In this document: positions 34,326 to 41,692 of the stretch, piece by piece
Layout: the number at the start of each line of letters is the position of its first letter
How positions within the stretch are numbered: position 1 is the first letter of the stretch
From: Methylibium sp965279545
Lineage (GTDB): Bacteria > Pseudomonadota > Gammaproteobacteria > Burkholderiales > Burkholderiaceae_C
Length of the DNA stretch: 64,000 nt
Assembly: GCF_965279545.1 (NCBI RefSeq)
Contig: NZ_OZ257250.1
Coordinates: 1,426,001 to 1,490,000, forward strand
Reading direction: 5' to 3'
Notes under the pieces: generated by a model
Told to the model about the DNA's origin: nothing
What the model saw: only the letters and a program-made list of their open reading frames with translations
Database searches by the model: none
Program-made: the position numbers and the translations under genes

Positions 34326-35087
34326 TCAGACCGCGGCCTGCGGTTCGGCCGGCGCGAGCGCCGCCGGCCTGACACCACCGAAACGACGGTCGCGCGCGGC
34401 GTAGGTCGCGAGGGCCGCGTCGAGCTCGACCTCGTTGAAGTCGGGCCACAGGCAGTCGGTGAAATACAACTCCGAATAGGCGGCTTGCCACAGCAGGAAG
34501 TTGGAGATCCGCACTTCACCGCCGGTGCGGATGAAGAGATCGGGATCGGGCGCATGGCTGAGCGCCATGTACTGCCCCAGCCGCGCCTCGGTCAGCTGAT
34601 CGGCCGGCACGCCGTCGGCGATCGCCTGGCGGCAGGCCTGCAGCACGTCCCAGCGCCCGCCGTAGTTGAAGGCCACCGACAGCGTGATGCGCGTGTTGTG
34701 CGCCGTGCTGCGTTCAGCCTCGGCCCAGGCTTCACGCACCTTCTCGGAAACCGCGTCACGGTCGCCGACGATGCGGATGCGCACGCCTTCCTTGGCCAGC
34801 TTGGCAAGGTACTTCGACACCGCCACCAGCACCAGGCCCATCAGGCCCGAGACTTCTTCTTCGGGTCGTTTCCAGTTCTCGCTGGAAAACGCGAACACCG
34901 TCAGGAACTCGATGCCGCGATCGGCGCAGGCCTTGACCGTGCGCACCAGCGCATCGACGCCCTGCTTGTGGCCCACGAAGCGCGGCATGAAGCGCTTGCT
35001 GGCCCAACGGCCGTTGCCATCCATCACGATGGCAACGTGGCGCGGGATCGCAGCGGGGACCTGGCTCACAGCGGACGCGGTTCGCAC
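34326..35087 (-). CDS. uppS: Undecaprenyl diphosphate synthase
   Basis: 253 residues from GTG 35087; a TTG at 35102 overlapping the frr stop (TTGA) and a GTG at 35069 are alternatives and no start has a clear ribosome binding site. Cis-prenyltransferase motifs: AIVMDGNGRWA with the catalytic Asp, FAFSSENWKRP, VAFNYGGRWD and DLFIRTGGEVRISNFLLWQ. It builds C55 lipid carrier for peptidoglycan and O-antigen. Sits between frr and cdsA as in most proteobacteria. Confidence 0.95.
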   Translation of the reverse strand: MRTASAVSQVPAAIPRHVAIVMDGNGRWASKRFMPRFVGHKQGVDALVRTVKACADRGIEFLTVFAFSSENWKRPEEEVSGLMGLVLVAVSKYLAKLAKEGVRIRIVGDRDAVSEKVREAWAEAERSTAHNTRITLSVAFNYGGRWDVLQACRQAIADGVPADQLTEARLGQYMALSHAPDPDLFIRTGGEVRISNFLLWQAAYSELYFTDCLWPDFNEVELDAALATYAARDRRFGGVRPAALAPAEPQAAV

Positions 35088-35098
35088 ACCGGAGGTTC

Positions 35099-35659
35099 TC
35101 AAACCGCGAGGATCTCGGCTTCCTTGCCCTGCACCAGATGGTCGATCTCGGCGATCGTGCGGTCGGTGAGCTTCTGCACCTCGTCCAGCGAGCGGCGCTC
35201 GTCGTCCTCGGTGATTTCCTTGTCCTTCAGCAGCTTCTTCGCCTGCTCATTGGCGTCGCGGCGCAGGTTGCGCACGGCCACTTTGGCGTCCTCGCCGGTG
35301 CTGCGCACGATCTTGGTCAGGTCTTTGCGGCGCTCTTCGGTCAGCGCGGGCATCGGCACGCGCAGCAGATCGCCCTGGGCCGCGGGGTTCAAGCCGAGAC
35401 CGGAGTCGCGGATCGCCTTCTCGATCTTCGGCCCGAGGCCCTTTTCCCAGGGTTGTACGCTGATGGTGCGTGCGTCGAGCAGCGACACGTTGGCCACCTG
35501 GCTGATCGGCACCATGGCGCCGTAGTACTCGACCTGCACCTGGTCGAGAAGGCCGGGATGCGCGCGACCCGTGCGGATCTTCTGCAGATCGCTCTTGAAG
35601 GCCTCGATCGACCGGGCGGCCTTCTGCTCCAGGGTTTTCTTGATGTCTGCGATGCTCAT
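35099..35659 (-). CDS. frr: Ribosome recycling factor
   Basis: 186 residues, matching the usual 185. The helical domain and hinge are recognisable: IRTGRAHPGLLDQVQVEYYG, ISVQPWEKGL, VPMPALTEERRKDLTKI and the C-terminal helix ending LVQGKEAEIL. With EF-G it splits post-termination ribosomes. Located 20 bases after pyrH. Confidence 0.98.
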   Translation of the reverse strand: MSIADIKKTLEQKAARSIEAFKSDLQKIRTGRAHPGLLDQVQVEYYGAMVPISQVANVSLLDARTISVQPWEKGLGPKIEKAIRDSGLGLNPAAQGDLLRVPMPALTEERRKDLTKIVRSTGEDAKVAVRNLRRDANEQAKKLLKDKEITEDDERRSLDEVQKLTDRTIAEIDHLVQGKEAEILAV

Positions 35660-35679
35660 GTTGTCGTCCTCGGACGGAT

Positions 35680-36390
35680 TCACACGTGGACCAGGGTGCC
35701 CTCGTCCTCACCCATCACCACGCGCCTGAGCGCACCGGGCTTGAAGATCGAGAACACCTTGATCGGCAGCTTCTGGTCGCGGCAGAGTGCGAACGCGGTC
35801 GCGTCCATCACCTGCAGGTTCTTGCTGATCGCCTCGTCGAAGGTGATCTTGGCGTAGCGCGTGGCGTTCGGGTCCTTCTTCGGGTCGGCCGTGTACACGC
35901 CGTCGACCTTGGTGGCCTTCAGCACGATCTGCGCGCCCATCTCGGCACCCCGCAGCGCGGCTGCCGTATCGGTGGTGAAGAAGGGGTTGCCGGTGCCGGC
36001 CGCGAAGATCACCACCTTGCCCTCTTCGAGGTACTGGAGCGCCTTCGGCCGTACGTAAGGCTCGACGACCTGCTCGATGCCGATGGCCGACATCACGCGC
36101 GCGGTCATGCCCTCCTGGCGCATGGTGTCGGCCAGCGCCAGGGCGTTCATCACGGTGGCGAGCATGCCCATGTAGTCGGCCGTCGCACGGTCCATGCCGA
36201 CGGAGCCGCCGGCCACACCGCGAAAGATGTTGCCGCCACCGATGACCACGGCGACCTCGCAACCCATCTCGGTGATCTCGCGCACCTCCTGCACCATGCG
36301 CACGATGGTCGCGCGGTTGATGCCGTAGGCGTCGTCGCCCATCAAGGCCTCGCCGGAAAGCTTGAGCAGGATGCGCTTGAACGCCGGCAT
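35680..36390 (-). CDS. pyrH: UMP kinase
   Basis: 236 residues, the PyrH length. The amino-acid-kinase fold begins ILLKLSGEALMGDDAYG, the nucleotide loop is VVIGGGNIFRG, then GMDRATADYMGMLATVMNAL and the ATP-site FFTTDTAAALRGAEM. It phosphorylates UMP to UDP and is normally feedback-inhibited by UTP. ATG is preceded by AGGAGA about eight bases upstream, the best ribosome binding site of the run. Confidence 0.98.
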   Translation of the reverse strand: MPAFKRILLKLSGEALMGDDAYGINRATIVRMVQEVREITEMGCEVAVVIGGGNIFRGVAGGSVGMDRATADYMGMLATVMNALALADTMRQEGMTARVMSAIGIEQVVEPYVRPKALQYLEEGKVVIFAAGTGNPFFTTDTAAALRGAEMGAQIVLKATKVDGVYTADPKKDPNATRYAKITFDEAISKNLQVMDATAFALCRDQKLPIKVFSIFKPGALRRVVMGEDEGTLVHV

Positions 36391-36449
36391 GCGTGGGTCT
36401 CCTTGGGTGAGCGCTTCGTGAGCGGTCGGGGGAATGCAGTTTAGGGGAA

Positions 36450-36480
36450 GGCCCGGCACACCGGATGGGCGCGCCGGGCC
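36450..36480 (-). terminator. Hairpin between tsf and pyrH (weak terminator or attenuator)
   Basis: On the minus strand GGCCCGGC pairs with GCCGGGCC across a 15-base loop, beginning 12 bases after the tsf stop, followed by TTCCCC. The eight-pair GC stem is strong but the T tract is poor, so partial termination or RNA stabilisation is likelier than full stop before pyrH. Confidence 0.4.
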
Positions 36481-36491
36481 GGAGCAGGACC

Positions 36492-37400
36492 TTACTGCCC
36501 CTTCGCGGCAGCGACCTGGGCCGCGACTTCCGCGGCGAAATCGTCGGTCTTCTTCTCGATGCCTTCGCCCACGATGTACATCGTGAAGCCCTTGATCGTC
36601 GTGTTGGCGGCCTTGAGCATCTGCTCGACGGTCTGCTTGTCGTTCTTGACGAAGGTCTGATTGAACAGCGAGACCTCCTTCAGGTACTTCTGCACCGAGC
36701 CTTCGATACGCTTCGCGACGATCTCGGCCGATTGCGGCGCCTTGCCTGCGGCCTCGGCGGTTTTCGCGTCCTCGGCGGCCTTGCCGGCCGCGACACTGCG
36801 CTCCTTCTCGATCAGTTCGGCCGGCACATCGGCCGACGACAGCGCCACGGGCTTCATCGCGGCAACGTGCATCGCGACGTCCTTCGCCGCCACATCGTCA
36901 CCGGTGTACTCGATCATCACGCCGATGCGCGTGCCGTGCAGGTAGCTGACCAGCTTGCTGTCGCCGCTGAAGCGCTTGAAACGGCGGATCGCGATGTTCT
37001 CGCCGATCTTGCCGATCAGCGCGGTCCGCGTGGCGTCCACCGTCGCGCCGTTGACCTCGAGCGCCGACAGCGCCGCCACATCGGCCGGGGCCTTCTGCGC
37101 CACGAGTTCGGCCAGCGCCTTGCCGAATGCGAGGAAGTCGTCGTTCTTCGAGACGAAGTCGGTCTCGCAGTTCAGCTCCATCAGCGCGCCGGTCGTGCCG
37201 TCGATGGACGCCACGACGATGCCTTCGGCGGTGACGCGCGAAGCGGCCTTGCTGGCCTTGCTGCCGAGCTTGACGCGCAGCAGCTCGTCGGCCTTGTTCA
37301 TGTCGCCATTGGCTTCGGTGAGTGCCCTCTTGCACTCCATCATCGGGGCGTCGGTCTTGGCGCGCAGTTCGGCGACCATGCTGGCGGTGATTGCGGGCAT
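36492..37400 (-). CDS. tsf: Translation elongation factor Ts
   Basis: 302 residues (E. coli 283). The N-terminal UBA-like module that docks on EF-Tu contains LRAKTDAPMMECKRALTEAN, and the core repeat ALMELNCETDFVSKNDDFLA supplies the Asp-Phe that intrudes at the EF-Tu nucleotide site. It exchanges GDP for GTP on EF-Tu. The rpsB-tsf order is universal in bacteria; a hairpin with a T run separates the two here. Confidence 0.98.
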   Translation of the reverse strand: MPAITASMVAELRAKTDAPMMECKRALTEANGDMNKADELLRVKLGSKASKAASRVTAEGIVVASIDGTTGALMELNCETDFVSKNDDFLAFGKALAELVAQKAPADVAALSALEVNGATVDATRTALIGKIGENIAIRRFKRFSGDSKLVSYLHGTRIGVMIEYTGDDVAAKDVAMHVAAMKPVALSSADVPAELIEKERSVAAGKAAEDAKTAEAAGKAPQSAEIVAKRIEGSVQKYLKEVSLFNQTFVKNDKQTVEQMLKAANTTIKGFTMYIVGEGIEKKTDDFAAEVAAQVAAAKGQ

Positions 37401-37461
37401 TGCGTTCTCCGTTCGGTGAAGCGGTGGCCGCCCTGGGCGACCGACCGCTTCGAAAGCTTTG

Positions 37462-37487
37462 AAAAAAAGGGGCTGAACCAGCCCCTT
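37462..37487 (-). terminator. Intrinsic terminator/attenuator between rpsB and tsf
   Basis: The minus strand reads GGGGCTG, GTT, CAGCCCC then a run of seven T with one leading pair: a textbook rho-independent terminator about 30 bases after the rpsB stop and about 60 before the tsf start. As tsf needs expression, it is probably a partial terminator setting the S2 to EF-Ts ratio. Confidence 0.8.
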
Positions 37488-37518
37488 GATTGAGTGCGCG
37501 GGGCGCCTAGCGGCAAAC

Positions 37519-38262
37519 TCAGGCCGCGTCGCTGACTTCCACAAACTCGTCGGAACTCTGGGCCGCCGTCACCACTTCGTTGACCGCATTGGCCTTGCCT
37601 TCGATGACGGCATCGGCCACGGCACGGGCATAGAGCGCCACGGCCTTGGCGGAGTCGTCGTTGCCCGGGATCACGTAGTCGATGCCCTCGGGCGAGTGGT
37701 TCGAGTCCACCACGCCGATCACCGGGATGCCCAGCTTCTTGGCCTCGGCGATCGCGATCTTGTGGTAGCCGACGTCGATGACGAACATCGCGTCGGGCAA
37801 GGCGTTCATGTCCTGGATGCCGCCGATGTCCTTCTCGAGCTTGTTCAGCTCGCGGGCGAACAGCAGTCCCTCCTTCTTGCTCATGGCTTCCAGGCCGGCT
37901 TCCTGCTGGGCCTGCATTTCCTTGAGCTTCTTGAGCGACCCCTTGACGGTCTTGAAATTGGTCAGCATGCCGCCGAGCCAGCGCTGGTCGACGTAGGGCA
38001 TGCCGGCGCGCTGGGCCTCCTGAGCCACCACTTCGCGCGCCTGGCGCTTGGTGCCGACCATCAGGATGGTGCCGCGCTTGGCAGCCAGCGAACGGCTGAA
38101 CTTCATGGCCTCGTTGAAGAGCGGCAGCGTCTTCTCGAGGTTGATGATGTGGATCTTGTTGCGATGGCCGAAGATGAACGGGGCCATTTTCGGGTTCCAG
38201 AAGCGGGTCTGGTGTCCGAAATGGACGCCCGCTTCCAGCATTTCACGCATGGTGAAGGACAT
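37519..38262 (-). CDS. rpsB: 30S ribosomal protein S2
   Basis: 247 residues from ATG 38262. S2 signatures are MREMLEAGVHFGHQTRFWNP, the coiled-coil insertion around EKDIGG, and the C-terminal GIPVIGVVDSNHSPEGIDYV. S2 joins the small subunit late and is needed for S1 binding. The leader upstream is untranslated for at least 250 bases, and S2 represses its own operon through the leader in other bacteria. Confidence 0.99.
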   Translation of the reverse strand: MSFTMREMLEAGVHFGHQTRFWNPKMAPFIFGHRNKIHIINLEKTLPLFNEAMKFSRSLAAKRGTILMVGTKRQAREVVAQEAQRAGMPYVDQRWLGGMLTNFKTVKGSLKKLKEMQAQQEAGLEAMSKKEGLLFARELNKLEKDIGGIQDMNALPDAMFVIDVGYHKIAIAEAKKLGIPVIGVVDSNHSPEGIDYVIPGNDDSAKAVALYARAVADAVIEGKANAVNEVVTAAQSSDEFVEVSDAA

Positions 38263-38520
38263 GGGAGCTCCAAAGGTTGGGTCTAAAATCCGGCCAGAAT
38301 TGCAAGCGATTGCAGCGCTTTGTGGCGACATGCAACCGGCTTTCTTCAGTAGCCCTTTCGGGCCCCTTCGGAAACTTGCAACACCTTTTGGCGACCGGGT
38401 TTGCGGATTTGCAAATGCTTCACCGGTTCACGCCCACGACCCGACAATCAATGCGATCGAAGATCAGACAACTGCAGGCAGCGACGTGTTCCAGAAAAAC
38501 CCTGAGAGTTTAGCACGCCG
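38263..38520 (-). other. rpsB leader/promoter region
   Basis: 258 bases between rpsB and the divergent frame at 38521. I see no convincing -35/-10 pair on the minus strand. TTGCAA occurs three times (38300, 38376 and 38409), and CCCTTTCGGG at 38353 can form a small hairpin in the rpsB leader. The region is more AT-rich than its surroundings, as promoter regions here tend to be. It must hold the promoter of the rpsB run and possibly the S2 autoregulatory site. Confidence 0.4.
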
Positions 38521-38727
38521 ATGACCGACGACTTGCCCACCCGGCGTGCCGGGGTGCTCGCCGGGACGGGCAGCGCCAGCGCGGAAATCGAGCAGTCGTT
38601 GCGCCACGCCACCTGCGCGACGGTGGCCCCGGCGTTCCTGAAGATCAATGCCGGCGTTGCGCGCGCGACAGCTGCCGCGGTCGAGTCAGCGCTGCGCCCG
38701 GGCCCGGGCCCGCAGGAGTTCGCATGA
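38521..38727 (+). CDS. Candidate 68-residue protein coupled to dadA
   Basis: ATG at 38521 opens a 68-codon frame whose TGA overlaps the dadA ATG (ATGA), the arrangement of translationally coupled genes. Third codon positions are mostly G or C, as in the genes around it. The product (MTDDLPTRRAGVLAGTGSAS onward) has no signal, membrane helix, or motif I recognise, and ends in a low-complexity PGPGP stretch. It could equally be a spurious frame covering the dadA leader. Confidence 0.3.
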   Translation: MTDDLPTRRAGVLAGTGSASAEIEQSLRHATCATVAPAFLKINAGVARATAAAVESALRPGPGPQEFA

Positions 38728-40115
38728 GAGTCGGCGTGATCGGGGCCGGCATCATCGGCGTGACCACCGCCTACGAACTGGCCGAGGACGGCCATGACGT
38801 CACGGTCTTCGAGCGCCACAGCAGCGTGGCCTCCGAGGCGAGCTTCGCGCATGCGAGTGTGCTGGCCTCGGGCTGCGTCGCGCCGTGGGCAGCGCCGGGC
38901 ATGCCGGGCCGGCTGCTGCGCGAACTGTTCAGCCGCCACCCGATGATGCGCGTGCGCCCCTCGTTCGACGCGACGCAATGGCGCTGGCTGTGGCGCTGGT
39001 GGCGCGCCTGCAATGCGGCCACCTACCGGCAGCATCGCATCGAGCTGCTGCGGCTGGCGCAGTACAGCCGTGAGCGCCTCGCGCTGCTCGACGCCCGGCT
39101 GCAGCTCGACTTCGAGCGCTCGCAGGGCCTGCTGCTGCTGCTGCGGGACGAACGTGATGTCGCCGCGGCCCAGCCCGACCTGACGCTGTTGCGCGAGCTG
39201 GGCCTGAGCGTTCGCGAACTGGATGCGGCGGCGTGCCACGCGACCGAGCCGGGTCTCAACCGCGAGCAGCCGCTGGCGGGTGGAATCCAGCTCCCGCAGG
39301 ACGAGGTCGGAAACTGCCGCCAGTTTGCCCACCTGCTGCGCGATGCGGCCGAGCGGCTCGGTGTCGAGTTCCGCTTCGGCACGGTGGTGCGAGCACTGGA
39401 AACAGGCCCCCGCTCCGACGGCGCCCAGCTGCAGCTCGAGCATCTCGCACTGACAACCGGTTTTGCCTCGAGCCGCGCGGCGGTGCCAGGCGGCGGCAAC
39501 GGCGCGGCGGCCAGCGCCGCGATGGCGCACCGCGCGCGCGCGGCCGCACGCTACCTCGACCCGGTGTCGGAAGAGGCCTTCGATGCCGTGGTCGTCGCGG
39601 CCGGCGTCGACTCTGCCGCGCTGCTGCCGGCGCTGGGCTTGAAGCTGCCGCTGATGCCGGTCTACGGCTATTCGCTGACCGCGCCCTTGCGTTCGCCCGA
39701 GCGGGGGCCAAAGGCGGCGCTGATCGACGACCGCTACCGCGTCGCGATCAGTCGCCTGGGCCAGCGCGTGCGGCTGGCGGGCTGCGCCGAGCTCGGCGGC
39801 TCGGCGCAGCACCAGCGCCGCGCTGCGATCGAAACGCTGTACCGCCTGCTCAACGACTGGTTTCCCGGCGCTGCCCACATCGCCCGGCCGCAACTCTGGA
39901 AAGGCGCGCGCCCGACCCTGCCCGACGAGCTGCCACTCGTGGGCCCGAGTCCGCGGCCCGGTGTGTGGCTGAATCTCGGCCATGGCGGCAGCGGCTGGAC
40001 GCTGGCTTGCGGCAGCGCCCGCTTGCTGGCCGACCAGATCGCAGGCCGCGTGCCCGCCTTCGACCCGAAGGCCTTCGACGCGACCCGCTACGTCGCGGGC
40101 GCGGTACCGGCCTGA
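38724..40115 (+). CDS. dadA: D-amino acid dehydrogenase-like FAD oxidoreductase
   Basis: 463 residues. The N-terminal dinucleotide loop is VGVIGAGIIGVTTAYELAED, followed by the DadA-type SVASEASFAHASVLASG and PWAAPGMPGRLLRELFSRHP, GGIQLPQDEVGNCRQFAHLL, and the C-terminal FAD-contacting LNLGHGGSGWTLACGSA. DadA oxidises D-amino acids at the inner membrane face to 2-oxo acids and ammonia, passing electrons to the quinone pool. It is about 30 residues longer than E. coli DadA; the extra part is an Ala/Gly-rich insertion near residues 235-285. The usual partner alanine racemase gene dadX is not adjacent. nnrD follows after seven bases. Confidence 0.85.
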   Translation: MRVGVIGAGIIGVTTAYELAEDGHDVTVFERHSSVASEASFAHASVLASGCVAPWAAPGMPGRLLRELFSRHPMMRVRPSFDATQWRWLWRWWRACNAATYRQHRIELLRLAQYSRERLALLDARLQLDFERSQGLLLLLRDERDVAAAQPDLTLLRELGLSVRELDAAACHATEPGLNREQPLAGGIQLPQDEVGNCRQFAHLLRDAAERLGVEFRFGTVVRALETGPRSDGAQLQLEHLALTTGFASSRAAVPGGGNGAAASAAMAHRARAAARYLDPVSEEAFDAVVVAAGVDSAALLPALGLKLPLMPVYGYSLTAPLRSPERGPKAALIDDRYRVAISRLGQRVRLAGCAELGGSAQHQRRAAIETLYRLLNDWFPGAAHIARPQLWKGARPTLPDELPLVGPSPRPGVWLNLGHGGSGWTLACGSARLLADQIAGRVPAFDPKAFDATRYVAGAVPA

Positions 40116-40122
40116 CAGGAAC

Positions 40123-41673
40123 GTGGACACGAAACTCGCTGCACCGCCACGCCGCGTCCTGGGAGACGCGGCCTCAGGCCGCATTTCAAGTCGCCCCTTG
40201 CACGGCGTGGCCGCGACGCGCGACCACGAAGGCGCTGCGGCCGGCGGACTGCCGGCCCACACATTGATGCAGCGCGCGGGCGCGTCGGTGGCGCGCCTCG
40301 CGCTCGCGCTGGCACCGCATGCGCATCGCATCTGGGTCGCCGCCGGCCCCGGCAACAACGGCGGCGACGGACTCGAAGCCGCGGCCTGGCTGCGGGATGC
40401 AGGCAAGGCGGTGACGGTGGGACTTGCTTCGGCCGAGGGTCTGCCGGCCGATGCATCCGCAGCCCTCGCCCGGGCGCGCGCCGCCGGTGTGTCCATCGTC
40501 GGCAGCGCCGCGCCGCCGGATCCGCTCGGCCCCGATGACCTGGCCATCGATGCGCTGTTCGGCATCGGCCTGAAGCGCGCACCGACCGGCTGGCCGCTCG
40601 AGGCGGTGGCGCAGCTCAACGGCGGTGCTGCACCGGTGCTGGCGATCGACCTGCCCAGCGGCCTGGATGCCGAGCGCGGCACGGTGCTCGGCGCGGGCGC
40701 CGCCGTGCGGGCGCGCTGGACACTCAGCCTGCTGACCTTGAAGCCGGGGCTGTTCACCGCGGCGGGACGCGATCACGCCGGGGACGTCTGGCTCGATGAG
40801 CTCGGCGCGCCGGCCGATGCTGCCAAAGCGGTAGCCGGCTTGCTGGTCGACACGCAAGCGCTGTGGCCCGCACGCCGGCATGAGCAGCACAAGGGCAGCT
40901 TCGGCGACCTGTGGGTGGTGGGCGGCGCACCCGGCATGGCCGGTGCGGCATTGCTGGCAGCGCGCGCGGCACTGGCCGCCGGGGCGGGTCGGGTTCACGT
41001 GGTGCCGCTCGACATGCAGCAGCCAACGGTGGACCTGGTTCACCCCGAACTGATGTACCGCCCGCTCGCCGCATTGCGCGACACCCGCACGCCACTCGAG
41101 GACGCCACGGTGGTGTGCGGCTGCGGCGGCGCCGACGCGGTGCGCGAACACCTGCCGGGCCTGATCGCCCGCGCGGGCCGCCTGCTGCTCGACGCCGACG
41201 CGCTGAACGCCGTGGCCGCCGACGCGGCGCTCACGCGCCTGCTGGCGCTGCGCGCCGGCCGTGGGCGGCCCACGCTGCTGACGCCGCATCCGCTCGAGGC
41301 GGCACGCCTGCTCGGCATCGACACCGCCACGGTCCAGGCCGACCGGCTGGCCGCGGCATGCCGGCTCGCGGACCGGCAGCATGCAACCGTCGTGCTCAAG
41401 GGCTCGGGCAGCGTGATCGCGGCGCCCGGCACGCTGCCGCTGATCAACGCCAGCGGCAATGCATCGCTGGCCACGGCCGGCACCGGCGACGTGTTGGCGG
41501 GCTGGACCGGCGGCCTGTGGGCGCAGGGCCTGACAGCCTGGGAGGCTGCCACGCTGGGGACGCACGGCCACGGCCTGGCGGCCGACGCATGGCAGGCCCG
41601 CCGGTCACGCGCAGCGCCGCTCGAAGCGAGCGCACTGATCACCCGGCTGAGTCAGCTGCGGGCAGGAGGCTAG
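40123..41673 (+). CDS. nnrD: Bifunctional NAD(P)H-hydrate epimerase / ADP-dependent dehydratase
   Basis: 516 residues from GTG 40123 with AGGA four bases upstream. The N-terminal YjeF domain has the epimerase VAAGPGNNGGDGLEAAAWL and LAIDLPSGLDA. The C-terminal ribokinase-like domain begins GSFGDLWVVGGAPGMAGAAL and has TPHPLEAARLL and the ADP site NASLATAGTGDVLAGWTGG. The two halves repair hydrated NAD(P)H (NADHX), which forms spontaneously or by GAPDH. Convergent with rnr (19-base gap). Confidence 0.95.
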   Translation: MDTKLAAPPRRVLGDAASGRISSRPLHGVAATRDHEGAAAGGLPAHTLMQRAGASVARLALALAPHAHRIWVAAGPGNNGGDGLEAAAWLRDAGKAVTVGLASAEGLPADASAALARARAAGVSIVGSAAPPDPLGPDDLAIDALFGIGLKRAPTGWPLEAVAQLNGGAAPVLAIDLPSGLDAERGTVLGAGAAVRARWTLSLLTLKPGLFTAAGRDHAGDVWLDELGAPADAAKAVAGLLVDTQALWPARRHEQHKGSFGDLWVVGGAPGMAGAALLAARAALAAGAGRVHVVPLDMQQPTVDLVHPELMYRPLAALRDTRTPLEDATVVCGCGGADAVREHLPGLIARAGRLLLDADALNAVAADAALTRLLALRAGRGRPTLLTPHPLEAARLLGIDTATVQADRLAAACRLADRQHATVVLKGSGSVIAAPGTLPLINASGNASLATAGTGDVLAGWTGGLWAQGLTAWEAATLGTHGHGLAADAWQARRSRAAPLEASALITRLSQLRAGG

Positions 41674-41692
41674 AGCCAGCGGCCGCGGACCG

